Shown one piece after another: positions 18,735-26,907 of a stretch of DNA of 64,000 nt. Source of the DNA: Rhodospirillales bacterium (lineage in GTDB: Bacteria > Pseudomonadota > Alphaproteobacteria > Rhodospirillales > Casp-alpha2). Position 1 is the first letter of the stretch. Each line of letters begins with the position of its first letter. The notes under the pieces were generated by a model, which saw nothing but the letters and a program-made list of their open reading frames with translations, ran no database searches and was not told the origin of the DNA. A program made the translations under genes and the position numbers. The stretch lies in the NCBI GenBank assembly GCA_017640505.1, contig JAEPQO010000005.1:124001-188000 (forward strand). The letters run 5' to 3'.

Positions 18735-20012
18735 TTACTCAGCAGCCACCTTCGGCGCTTCGGCAGCAGTCGCCGCACCGAACGCTTCGGTCAGCAATTC
18801 AAGACCGCGCTTCAGTTCGTCCTCGGTAATCGTCAGCGATGCAAGGCACTTTACCACCTCGTCATGCGCACCCGATGTCTCGATCACGAGACCGCGCTTG
18901 AACGCCTCGGCGACGATGCGGCCGGCAAGATCGCCGGATGTGACGACAATACCCTGCATCATGCCGCGGCCGCGCAGTTCGACGACGTGCTCGTCATACT
19001 CGGCCTGAATGGCCTTGAAGCCGTTGGTCAGCAGTTCGCCCTTTTCGCGGACGGATTTTGCGAATGCGTCGTCCTTCCAGAACTTTTCAAGCGCTGCCGT
19101 CGCGGTAATAAAGGCGTGGTTGTTACCGCGGAAGGTTCCATTGTGCTCGCCGGGCTCCCACGCATCGAGATCGCGATCGATCAGCGTGACGGCAAACGGC
19201 AGACCGAATCCGGAAAGCGATTTGGAAAGCGTCACGATGTCCGGCTTGATACCGGCCGGCTCGAAGCTGAAGAACGTGCCGGTCCGGCCGCAACCGGCCT
19301 GAATATCGTCAACGATCAGCAGCACGTTATGCTTGCGACAGACCGTCTCGAGATTCTTGAGCCAATCCATGCGGGCCGCGGTCAGGCCGCCCTCGCCCTG
19401 CACACATTCGACGATCACGGCGGCCGGCTGGTCGACGCCGCTCGACGGATCGCCGAGCACGCGGTCGAGATATTCAGTGCTGTCGATATCCGCGCCCAGA
19501 TAGCCGTCATACGGCATCCGCGTCACACCCGGCATGTCGACGCCGGCGGCGCCGCGATGATGTTCGTTGCCCGTCGTCGCCAGGGCACCCATGGTCACGC
19601 CATGAAAGCCGTTGGTGAACGAGATGACATTGCTGCGGCCGGTGATCTTGCGCGCGAGCTTGAGCGCCGCTTCCACCGCGTTGGCACCGGTCGGACCGGT
19701 GAACTGCAGCACGTAGTCCATGCCGCGCGGTTCGAGAACGATATCCTCGAACGCCGTCAGGAATTTTTCCTTGGCGCGGGTATGCATGTCGAGACCGTGC
19801 GTAATACCGCCGGAACCGATGTAGTCGACCAGCGCATCACGCATGTCGGGGTCATTGTGACCGTAGTTCAGGCTGCCGGCGCCGGCCAGGAAATCGATGT
19901 ACTCGTTGCCGTCCTCGTCAGAGAGGATTGCGCCCTGGGCCTTGTCAAAGGTCACCGGGAAGGATCGGGCATAGCTCTGAACCTGTGATTCGCGTTTATC
20001 GAAAATAGACAT
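18735..20012 (-). CDS. ectB: Diaminobutyrate-2-oxoglutarate transaminase
   Basis: This 425-residue PLP enzyme turns aspartate semialdehyde into L-2,4-diaminobutyrate using glutamate. The start is ATG 20012 (MSIFDKRES), with GAGG nine bases upstream. [35 protein letters not shown] with the PLP Asp, and [13 protein letters not shown] with the PLP Lys are visible. It is the second gene of the ectoine operon. Confidence 0.97.
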   Translation of the reverse strand: MSIFDKRESQVQSYARSFPVTFDKAQGAILSDEDGNEYIDFLAGAGSLNYGHNDPDMRDALVDYIGSGGITHGLDMHTRAKEKFLTAFEDIVLEPRGMDYVLQFTGPTGANAVEAALKLARKITGRSNVISFTNGFHGVTMGALATTGNEHHRGAAGVDMPGVTRMPYDGYLGADIDSTEYLDRVLGDPSSGVDQPAAVIVECVQGEGGLTAARMDWLKNLETVCRKHNVLLIVDDIQAGCGRTGTFFSFEPAGIKPDIVTLSKSLSGFGLPFAVTLIDRDLDAWEPGEHNGTFRGNNHAFITATAALEKFWKDDAFAKSVREKGELLTNGFKAIQAEYDEHVVELRGRGMMQGIVVTSGDLAGRIVAEAFKRGLVIETSGAHDEVVKCLASLTITEDELKRGLELLTEAFGAATAAEAPKVAAE

Positions 20013-20053
20013 ATCTGAAGACCTCGCTTCTTTTCGTCTGTGATGTTTGTGCG

Positions 20054-20092
20054 GTGTGCGCCGCCCGGCGTTTTCCGCCGGACGCTGCACAC
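20054..20092. other. Imperfect 17-bp hairpin between ectA and ectB
   Basis: Arms 20054-20070 and 20076-20092 pair at 14 of 17 positions around a TTTTC loop. No T-run follows on the minus strand, so it is more likely an mRNA processing or stability element than a terminator. Confidence 0.5.
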
Positions 20093-20127
20093 ACGCTAAA
20101 ATCAGGGTTGAATTCGGGTTTGACCGA

Positions 20128-20679
20128 TCAGGCTGCGCTCATCAGCGCCGGCATCAGGTCGGCCCGCTTGAACGGTCCGATGTTCCACAGCACCTCGGAC
20201 TTCTGCTGACCGTCGAAGTGCTGCTGCTTTTCGAACAGGACGTCGCGGTCGATGTCCGCGCCCAGTTCCCGTGCGATGGATTTGAAGACGCCGTGCGATG
20301 CCTCGTTGTCGGGCGTGATGGTGGTCTTGATGTTGCGAATCTCCTTTGCCGCGGGGCGGCGCAGGATATCGAACACCATGCGCTTGGCGAGACTAAGGCC
20401 ACGTGCCTCGGGCGCCACGGCGACCTGCCATACGAACAGGCTGTCGTCTTCTTCGGGCACCACATAACCGGAAACGAAGCCGGCCACCTCGCCCCCGAGT
20501 TCGGCCAGCGCGCTGGTTTCCGAGAAGTGCGAGCATTGCAGCAAATTACAGTACACCGAGTTCTCGTCGAGCGGTTTGCACTGCTCCACCAGATCGTTCA
20601 CGGCGACCCCGTCTTCGGGGGTCGGGCGCCTGAGAATCAGGTCGCGGTCGTCACGGTCGAGTCGTCCGGAAATCGTCAT
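20128..20679 (-). CDS. ectA: L-2,4-diaminobutyrate N-gamma-acetyltransferase
   Basis: This 183-residue GNAT-family enzyme acetylates diaminobutyrate with acetyl-CoA. LRRPTPEDGVAVNDLV, DENSVYCNLLQCSHF and VAPEARGLSLAKRMV (the acetyl-CoA pyrophosphate loop) are typical of EctA. It leads the ectABC-ask operon. It is separated from divergent ectR by about 230 bp of AT-rich DNA holding the promoters. Confidence 0.96.
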   Translation of the reverse strand: MTISGRLDRDDRDLILRRPTPEDGVAVNDLVEQCKPLDENSVYCNLLQCSHFSETSALAELGGEVAGFVSGYVVPEEDDSLFVWQVAVAPEARGLSLAKRMVFDILRRPAAKEIRNIKTTITPDNEASHGVFKSIARELGADIDRDVLFEKQQHFDGQQKSEVLWNIGPFKRADLMPALMSAA

Positions 20680-20700
20680 CGTTCTTGCTGTTCCTCTTAT

Positions 20701-20721
20701 TTATATCAATAACCGATATAA
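20701..20721. promoter_or_regulatory. Inverted repeat TTATATC-N7-GATATAA, candidate EctR operator
   Basis: A perfect 7-bp inverted repeat lies 21 bp upstream of the ectA start in the AT-rich ectA-ectR intergenic region. MarR-type EctR proteins bind AT-rich pseudo-palindromes at the ectA promoter, so this is a plausible operator. The rest of 20722-20906 is AT-rich and shows no gene. Confidence 0.45.
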
Positions 20722-20906
20722 TTTTGTTGCGCATGACATAGACAATCGCCTCTACCACGTCAACCGGCAGGCCATAATTTCATGTATTAATTTAAAAAAA
20801 ACACATTTCCGCAATATTGTGAGCGAGCCCAATGCTAAGACGACATTAAATTTCTATTGAATACCGATTAATTTCGACCTATCTCTGTCCCGTCATGGAA
20901 GGTGGC

Positions 20907-21449
20907 ATGTCATATCTGGGTTATGTATCGTTGTCCGGCCAAGACGAGGACGGCCAGGGGACAACGGATATGGATAAACTCAACGAGGCGCTGATCTCGA
21001 TCCGCCGGATTCTCCGCGCGACGGAGCTTCACGGAAAGGCGCTACGCGTCGCCACCGGCCTCAAGACGTCGCAACTGCTTGTGCTCCAGGCACTGGAAGA
21101 AGAACCAGAACTCACCGTCGGCGAAATCACCGGACAGGTGCATATGGCACAGGCCTCGGTAACGGCCATCGTGGCCCGTCTGGAGGACATGGGGCTGGTG
21201 ACACGTACCCGCGGCACCAGTGATAAGCGCAAGGTATTCGTGCGCCTGACCGACGCCGGTCACGATGTTCTGGAGCAGGCGCCAGAAGCGTTGCACCAGC
21301 GCTTCGCCGAACAGTTCGAGCCCCTGGAAACCTGGGAACAGACGATGCTGGTGGCGTCGCTGCAACGCGTCGCAAGCATGCTTGATGCAGCCGACATCGA
21401 CGCCGCGCCGATCCTGCAGTTCGGACCGGCCGGACATACCGACGAGTAA
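20907..21449 (+). CDS. ectR: MarR-family regulator of the ectoine operon
   Basis: This is about 180 residues from ATG 20907, which has GGAAGG just upstream; ATG 20895 in the same frame has no such site. The winged-helix region LLVLQALEEEPELTVGEITGQVHMAQASV and TRGTSDKRKVFVRLTDAG is typical of MarR. Position divergent from ectA matches EctR, a repressor of ectoine genes that responds to osmolarity. Confidence 0.88.
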   Translation: MSYLGYVSLSGQDEDGQGTTDMDKLNEALISIRRILRATELHGKALRVATGLKTSQLLVLQALEEEPELTVGEITGQVHMAQASVTAIVARLEDMGLVTRTRGTSDKRKVFVRLTDAGHDVLEQAPEALHQRFAEQFEPLETWEQTMLVASLQRVASMLDAADIDAAPILQFGPAGHTDE

Positions 21450-21463
21450 CCTGCTTCCGTTGA

Positions 21464-22639
21464 TTAATCCTGGGGCAGCTTGCCCTGATACCCGTTCCGT
21501 TTGAGGTGCGCGATCATCGAAGGCGACAGGATGCCTCTGTTGTGCGCCAGCTGGTGCAGGTTCAGATCGCCGCCCCAGTTGACCTCGATCGCGACCGGTC
21601 CCCGGTTGGTCAGCGCGATATCCCAGGACTGGGTCTTCAGTCCCGGCAATGCCATCGCGGCACGCCTGCACACGGTTTTCGCAGCCTGCCATTCCGGCAG
21701 TGCGAGGCCAACCAGCTTGGATTCGGTTACCGGATGATGGGTCAGTTCACGGAGTTCCGGGCCGGTGCCCGTGACAACACGGGTAATCCGGCCGGTTTCA
21801 AGTTCCAACGCCCCCAGCATGTTACCGGAACGCCAGTAATTGTCGGCGATGTTGGCGCCCTGCGGGATCTTGGCGACCGCGCTTTCGATGACCGGGCCGT
21901 CGTCGCCCAGCAAAACCAGCATACGCACAGTCCCGAGCGTGCCGCCCATGGCGGTATAGAGATCGGGGTGCGGGCTCAATGTCCGCTGCAGCAGGTATCC
22001 CTCGCTGCTCATGCGTTTCATGTAGCCTGCGATCTCGCTGATCTGGACCTGACCAGCGCCCTGCACGTGCGCCCAGCCGCTGCCGCCGTCGGTGATCGAA
22101 AGCGCGCCGACGCTGTACATGCCATCAATGGGTTTGGCGAACACCGGATAGGTTTCCGGCATGTCGAGCAGCGCTTCGAGCGCATCTGTGCGCGTGATCA
22201 ACTTCGGGTGCTCGCGCGCGCCTGACGGATTGAACACGGCCACAACGTCCGGCACCGGGACCCCGGCGCCGTGCATCGCGGTAAGGAAGAACAGTTTGTC
22301 CAGCGCCGGTGCGAACCACGCCGGATTGCAGCACGCGCGATGGATTTTCTCCTGCGCCGCCTTGCCGACGAAGCGCTGGGTTTCATCGGCACTGCGCTTG
22401 CCCGCATAGAGACGGTAGTAAAAATATTCGCTGGCGGAGAGCTTCCCCGGCCCGTTCAGGCAACGCCAGAAGTCCTTGAGCCAGGAGGTTCCGGATCCGG
22501 TCTCCCGGGTGGCATGTCGGATCGCGTCCGCGAGGGGTAATTCGGGTGGTCTGTCCAACTGTTCGCGGCGGGCCAGGTCGTATTCGGCATCGAAGGAAAA
22601 CGGCTGAACGTCTTGTTCCGGCGCGTTCTGGTCAAGCAT
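21464..22639 (-). CDS. Sugar-transfer-associated ATP-grasp domain protein
   Basis: This 391-residue protein starts at ATG 22639 with GGAG six bases upstream. TYPVFAKPIDGMYSVGAL resembles the ATP-binding Lys strand, EGYLLQRTLSPHPDLYTAMGGTLGTVRML the central part, and IALTNRGPVAIEVNWGGDLNLHQLAH the metal-binding end of ATP-grasp enzymes linked to polysaccharide loci. No glycosyltransferase is nearby. It may ligate a small carboxylate, but the substrate is unknown. It converges on ectR with a 14-bp gap. Confidence 0.7.
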   Translation of the reverse strand: MLDQNAPEQDVQPFSFDAEYDLARREQLDRPPELPLADAIRHATRETGSGTSWLKDFWRCLNGPGKLSASEYFYYRLYAGKRSADETQRFVGKAAQEKIHRACCNPAWFAPALDKLFFLTAMHGAGVPVPDVVAVFNPSGAREHPKLITRTDALEALLDMPETYPVFAKPIDGMYSVGALSITDGGSGWAHVQGAGQVQISEIAGYMKRMSSEGYLLQRTLSPHPDLYTAMGGTLGTVRMLVLLGDDGPVIESAVAKIPQGANIADNYWRSGNMLGALELETGRITRVVTGTGPELRELTHHPVTESKLVGLALPEWQAAKTVCRRAAMALPGLKTQSWDIALTNRGPVAIEVNWGGDLNLHQLAHNRGILSPSMIAHLKRNGYQGKLPQD

Positions 22640-22784
22640 GCGTATCTCCATTGCCAGGCGACTCCATCTGGAACGAAGTCTAGGCACAACGGATTTGACC
22701 GCATGTGTCGCAGGTCACATCGCGGGACCTAAATTTTATGAACGCAATAAGAGACTTGCCGGTATCGGCGCTTATTTATCCGAG

Positions 22785-23660
22785 TTATCCCAGCACTTCC
22801 TTCAGTGCGTCGCCGACGTGAACCGGCGTCGACAGCACGTTGACGCCCGCCGCTTCCAGCGCGGATTTCTTGGATGCATAGGTGCCCTTGTCGCCCATGA
22901 CGATGGCCCCTGCATGCCCCATTTTCTTGCCCGGGGGCGCAGCACCCCCGGCGATGAAGGCGATGACCGGTTTGGACATCGTTTTGACGTACTCGGCGGC
23001 GTCCTCTTCCATGGTGCCGCCGATCTCGCCGACCATCACCACGGCCTCGGTGCCCGGGAAGGTGTCCAGCGCTTCGAGCGCATTGCGCGTCGTCGTGCCG
23101 ATCACCGGATCGCCGCCAATGCCGACGAACGCCGTTTGACCGTAGCCGGCGGAGACGATGTTCTGACACAGCAGCGTGCCGAGCGAGCCCGATCGTGACA
23201 GCACACCGACGGTGCCTTTCTTGAAAATGCGTTCGTTGAACGCGGGCATGAAACCCATGAAGGTTTCGCCGACGGTGACACCGCCTGCGGTGTTGGGCCC
23301 AACGACCTGGGTCCCGGCTTCCTTCGCCGCTGCCATCACGTACATGACGTCGTGTACCGGGACGTGTTCGGTCAGGCAGAGAATCATCTTGGCGCCCGCC
23401 TCGATCGCGTCCAGCGCCGCTGCCTTCACGCCGAGCGGCGGAATGAACAGCAGCGTTGCGTCGAAACCGGTATCTTTCTGCGCATCGACGGCGGACGCGT
23501 GCACGGGCACGCCGCAGTGTTCGGTGCCGGCTTTCTTCGGGTTCACACCGGCGACGACGGTGGCGCCGTATTCCTGCATGCGTTCGGTCCAGAACGTGCC
23601 TTGCTTGCCGGTGATGCCCTGGACGAGAATGCGCGTTTCCTTGCGGGGAATAATCATCAT
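22785..23660 (-). CDS. ADP-forming acyl-CoA synthetase, SucD-like alpha subunit
   Basis: This 291-residue alpha subunit of a succinyl-CoA synthetase-type ligase has RILVQGITGKQGTFWTERM (CoA-binding Rossmann), VVGPNTAGGV, GVLSRSGSLGT and the phospho-His loop MGHAGAIVMGDKG. ATG 23660 overlaps the beta-subunit stop as ATGA. It is linked to an acylating sulfoacetaldehyde dehydrogenase instead of TCA-cycle genes, so the substrate may be sulfoacetate or another short acid. Confidence 0.85.
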   Translation of the reverse strand: MMIIPRKETRILVQGITGKQGTFWTERMQEYGATVVAGVNPKKAGTEHCGVPVHASAVDAQKDTGFDATLLFIPPLGVKAAALDAIEAGAKMILCLTEHVPVHDVMYVMAAAKEAGTQVVGPNTAGGVTVGETFMGFMPAFNERIFKKGTVGVLSRSGSLGTLLCQNIVSAGYGQTAFVGIGGDPVIGTTTRNALEALDTFPGTEAVVMVGEIGGTMEEDAAEYVKTMSKPVIAFIAGGAAPPGKKMGHAGAIVMGDKGTYASKKSALEAAGVNVLSTPVHVGDALKEVLG

Positions 23661-24802
23661 GCACCCCCCAGGGAATTTTTCTGGGCGGCGTCGACGGCGG
23701 CCTTGCAGGCAGCACTCATGTCCGGCAGCGGATCCATGCCGAGCTTTTCCTTCAGCATGCGGATCGCTTCCTCGTCCCCCGTACCGGCGATGGAAAAGAA
23801 CACCGGAATGTCGGGCTTCAGTTCTTCCCACGCCCCCAGCAGCCCTTCCATCATCACGTCGCAGCGCGCAAAGGCGCCGCAGAAGTTGACCACAAGGCTT
23901 TTGATGCCCGGCTTCGCCAGCACCATCTCGAGCGCGAACTTGGCCTTGGTATAGGCCTCACCGCCGATCTCGCAGAAGTTCGCGGGCTTGCCGCCGTGGT
24001 GGCGGACCACATCCATGGTCGTCATGGTCAGCCCGGCCCCGTTCGCCAGCACGCAGACGTCGCCGTCGAGTTCGATGTACTTGATGCCGGCGCTTTCGCC
24101 ACGGGCTTCGAGTTCGGTCAGTTTGTCGGGCGTGCCTTTCGTTGCCAGCTCTTCCTGGCGCTTGATCGCGCTGTCATCGAGCGTGAACTTGCAGTCCAGC
24201 GCAACCACGTCACCCGATCCCGTCACGATCAGCGGGTTAATTTCCAGAAGCTCCGCATCGTTGACCATGTAGGCGTCATAGAGCTTGGCCAGCGTTTCCG
24301 CGACACCGGCTTCGGCACCGGCGAGGTCGAGCCCGGCAATCAGCGCCTCGGCGTCCCCGACACTGAAGCCCTTGCGGATATCGACCGCGTGCTTATTCAG
24401 TTTCTCGGGCGTCTCGGCGGCGATTTCTTCGATGTCCATGCCGCCCTCGGTCGAGAACATGACCATCGGCCCCTTGGTGACCGGGTCGTTCAGCACGGCG
24501 GCGTAGTATTCATGGCGGATGTCGGATTTTTCCTCGACCAGCACCTTTTCGACCGTGTGCGTACCGATGGTCATACCGAGGATCGCCGCCGCATGCGCCT
24601 TGGCTTCTTCCGCCGTGTCGGCGAGCTTGATACCGCCCGCCTTGCCGCGCTTGCCGGTCGGCACCTGCGCCTTGACGACGCAGCCGCCGAGTTTCCCGGC
24701 CGCATCCGCTGCGGCGTCAGGGTCGTATGCCAGAACGCTCAGCGGCACCTTGATGCCACTTGCCGCCAGCAAGGGCTTGGCCGCGTATTCTTCGAAGTTC
24801 AT
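23657..24802 (-). CDS. ADP-forming acyl-CoA synthetase, SucC-like beta subunit (ATP-grasp)
   Basis: This 381-residue beta subunit begins MNFEEYAAKPLLAASGI like SucC and includes VVKAQVPTGKRGKAGGI (nucleotide-binding) and ELLEINPLIVTGSGDVVALDCKF. With the alpha subunit it would link acid plus CoA to ATP hydrolysis. A palindromic repeat separates it from the dehydrogenase gene upstream. Divergence from ordinary SucC (for example ANGAGLTMTTMDVVRHHGG instead of the usual GAGLAMATMD form) is modest. Confidence 0.85.
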   Translation of the reverse strand: MNFEEYAAKPLLAASGIKVPLSVLAYDPDAAADAAGKLGGCVVKAQVPTGKRGKAGGIKLADTAEEAKAHAAAILGMTIGTHTVEKVLVEEKSDIRHEYYAAVLNDPVTKGPMVMFSTEGGMDIEEIAAETPEKLNKHAVDIRKGFSVGDAEALIAGLDLAGAEAGVAETLAKLYDAYMVNDAELLEINPLIVTGSGDVVALDCKFTLDDSAIKRQEELATKGTPDKLTELEARGESAGIKYIELDGDVCVLANGAGLTMTTMDVVRHHGGKPANFCEIGGEAYTKAKFALEMVLAKPGIKSLVVNFCGAFARCDVMMEGLLGAWEELKPDIPVFFSIAGTGDEEAIRMLKEKLGMDPLPDMSAACKAAVDAAQKNSLGGA

Positions 24803-24838
24803 CCGGATGTTTCCCTTGGTCTTCTTGCATGTTTCTTC

Positions 24839-24931
24839 GTCATTCCGGCGAAGGCCGGAATCCAGGGATGCAAGAAGACTGTCTCAAATTTGCTTCATGC
24901 CGCTCTGGACCCCGGCTTGCGCCGGGGTGAC
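24839..24931. repeat. Two-hairpin palindromic repeat, copy 2
   Basis: Hairpin CATTCCGGCGAAGGCCGGAATC is joined to hairpin GGACCCCGGCTTGCGCCGGGG with GTCA/TGAC ends. Its reverse complement matches copy 1 (11439-11538). It lies between the sulfoacetaldehyde dehydrogenase stop and the SucC-like start, inside what is probably one operon. Confidence 0.8.
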
Positions 24932-24940
24932 GCTAAAGCG

Positions 24941-26371
24941 TCACTTCCCGAACTTTTCCCAGTAGCTCCCGAACAGATCCTCTTCGGAAGGTTTGTCTTC
25001 CGGGATCGTCTTCACCAGGTGCGTGATGTTGATGAAGTGCGTGTAGTTGAGGTTGTCGGAAATCGAGTTGCCAGCCCACGTGCCGCCGCCCATCGAGAGC
25101 GTGAAGTTGAGGCCGTTATTGTACCCGCCGCCGTTGCCGAACGTGTGCGCCTGGTTAACCAGCACGCGGACGACGTCGATTTCCTCGGCGAGGCGCGTGG
25201 CGTGCGCCGGCTCGTTGGTGTGAATGCCGACCGAGTGCCCCTTGCCGCACACATCGAGGATCGTGTTCAACTGGCGAATCACGTCATCCATGTCCTTGGC
25301 GCGGTAAACGGTGAGGACCAGCGAAAGCTTCTCGTCGATGAAGGGGCTATCTGCGTCTGCTTCACCCTCTTCGACCATGAAGAACTTGTTGCCCTTGGCC
25401 TGATCGCCAAGGCCGAACACGTCGGCCAGCACGTCGGCGTCCTTGGCAATGACGTGACGGTTGAGATGCCCGTCGACCCAGAGGTTGTCCTCGACCTTCT
25501 GCTTTTCATCCGCCGTGCACAGATAACCGCCGGCACGTTTGAGCGCAGCCATCGCCTCATCGTAAACGCTGTCGAGAATGATCAGCGAGTTCTCGGACGA
25601 GCACGACGTCGAGTTGTCGAAGATCTTCGACATGGTGATCTTTTCAGCGGCGTCGTCGAAATCGGCGCTCTCGTCGATCACGACCGGCACGTTGCCCGCA
25701 CCCACGCCGATCGCCGGCGTGCCTGACGAATACGCGCGGCGCACGTTGTTCTGCGAGCCGGTGACGATCACCAGATCGCACTGGTTCATCAGCTGCTGCG
25801 TCAGTTCCTTGTTCACCGGGGCCGGCAGCACCTGCACCAGGTCCGCGGGCAGGCCGATCTTTTCAAGTTCGGCGCGCATGTAGTTGACCGTCTTGGTCGT
25901 GGTGCCGAGACCCGCCGGCGACGGCGCGATGATCACGGCGTTGCGGCCCTTGATCGCGAACATCGCCTTATTGACTGGCGTCGCGGCCGGGTTGGTCGAC
26001 GGCGTCACGGCACCGACGACACCGACCGGCTTGGCATATTTGACAAGGCCCTTTTCGGGAATTTCCTCGATGATGCCGACGGATTTGACGCGGCTGAGAT
26101 CGCGCAGGCACCCGAACGTCTTGCGCGTGTTCTTCATGATCTTGCTGTCGACGTTGCCGAGCCCCGTGTCCTCGACCGCAAGCTCCGCCAGTTCACGTGC
26201 GCGACCCGGCTCATAGATGGACCAGGCCAAGGCCGTAACGGCTTCATCGACGCGGGCCTGATCGGCGTTGGCGAATTGCGCCATCGCGGCGCGGGCCTTG
26301 GCGATCAATCCGCGGATGATGTCCTTTTCCGGGCCCTCGACGGGCGCTGTGGCAGCAGCTTGGGTGCTCAT
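24941..26371 (-). CDS. Sulfoacetaldehyde dehydrogenase (acylating), SauS-like
   Basis: This 476-residue member of the CoA-acylating aldehyde dehydrogenase family starts at ATG 26371 with AGGAAA upstream. GVVGAVTPSTNPAATPVNKAM, the GSQNNVRRAYSSGTPAIGVGAGN region and catalytic Cys in FDNSTSCSSEN are visible, as is AHTFGNGGGYNNGL. It most resembles proteins annotated as acylating sulfoacetaldehyde dehydrogenases; acetaldehyde is the alternative substrate. The CoA ligase pair follows directly and xsc lies elsewhere in the window. Confidence 0.8.
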   Translation of the reverse strand: MSTQAAATAPVEGPEKDIIRGLIAKARAAMAQFANADQARVDEAVTALAWSIYEPGRARELAELAVEDTGLGNVDSKIMKNTRKTFGCLRDLSRVKSVGIIEEIPEKGLVKYAKPVGVVGAVTPSTNPAATPVNKAMFAIKGRNAVIIAPSPAGLGTTTKTVNYMRAELEKIGLPADLVQVLPAPVNKELTQQLMNQCDLVIVTGSQNNVRRAYSSGTPAIGVGAGNVPVVIDESADFDDAAEKITMSKIFDNSTSCSSENSLIILDSVYDEAMAALKRAGGYLCTADEKQKVEDNLWVDGHLNRHVIAKDADVLADVFGLGDQAKGNKFFMVEEGEADADSPFIDEKLSLVLTVYRAKDMDDVIRQLNTILDVCGKGHSVGIHTNEPAHATRLAEEIDVVRVLVNQAHTFGNGGGYNNGLNFTLSMGGGTWAGNSISDNLNYTHFINITHLVKTIPEDKPSEEDLFGSYWEKFGK

Positions 26372-26464
26372 GACGTTTCCTCTGGGCATGTTTTTTATGA
26401 TGGTAAAATCAGTATAGATCATACCGGGGCGGGATTAAAAATCAACAAATAATGAGATTATATG

Positions 26465-26479
26465 TCCCAAAAAATGGGA
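26465..26479. promoter_or_regulatory. Inverted repeat TCCCA-N5-TGGGA upstream of sauS-like gene
   Basis: A perfect 5-bp inverted repeat with an A5 spacer, flanked by TTAT and ATAA, lies between the zur stop and the sauS-like start. It may be an operator or a weak terminator of the zinc operon. Confidence 0.35.
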
Positions 26480-26490
26480 TAATAACAAGA

Positions 26491-26907
26491 TTAGCTGTGC
26501 GTGCAGGCCTGGCAGTGTCCGCGCAGTTCAACCACCGCGCGCTCCGTCACAAACCCGCTGTCGCCCGCCAGCGCACCCAATGTCTTGGCGGCTTTAGGCA
26601 CCGGGATTTCAGAGACATGCCCGCAATCATCGCAGATTGCGAACGCGACCGTGCCCGAGTGGCCATGATCGTGGTCGGCCCCTTCATGGCCGTGGGCGCA
26701 TGCCACAAATGCGTTCATGCTTTCGATCCGGTGCACGATCGACAATTCCATCAGTCGTTCCAGAGCCCGGTAAACCTGCACCGGCGCACGAATCCCCTGC
26801 GCGCGCACGCCATCCAGAATGTCATAGGCGGTCATCGCACCCGTTGCCTTTTCCAGGCAACCCAATACGGCCTGCTGGTTTTTCGTCAGGTCCGGCACAT
26901 CGGTCAT
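26491..26907 (-). CDS. zur: Zinc uptake regulator, Fur family
   Basis: This 138-residue repressor has an N-terminal winged helix (QQAVLGCLEKATGAMTAYDILDGVR) and the metal-binding C-terminal half with AHGHEGADHDHGHSG, ICDDCGH and HCQAC, the two CxxC pairs holding structural zinc. It is co-transcribed after znuCB, with the znuB stop overlapping its start. It would repress the znu genes through the operator at 28533. Confidence 0.92.
   Translation of the reverse strand: MTDVPDLTKNQQAVLGCLEKATGAMTAYDILDGVRAQGIRAPVQVYRALERLMELSIVHRIESMNAFVACAHGHEGADHDHGHSGTVAFAICDDCGHVSEIPVPKAAKTLGALAGDSGFVTERAVVELRGHCQACTHS

Noticed and set aside
22785-24802. TCA-cycle succinyl-CoA synthetase
   Set aside because: It is not excluded, but linkage to an acylating aldehyde dehydrogenase and absence of sucAB/mdh make a dedicated role more likely.
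23996-25726. 576-residue plus-strand frame across the SucC-like and SauS-like genes
   Set aside because: It spans two real genes and an intergenic repeat, and has no protein family features.
24941-26371. EutE/PduP-type acetaldehyde dehydrogenase
   Set aside because: No microcompartment genes are near; the sequence and the CoA ligase neighbours fit a sulfoacetaldehyde enzyme better, though this is not certain.
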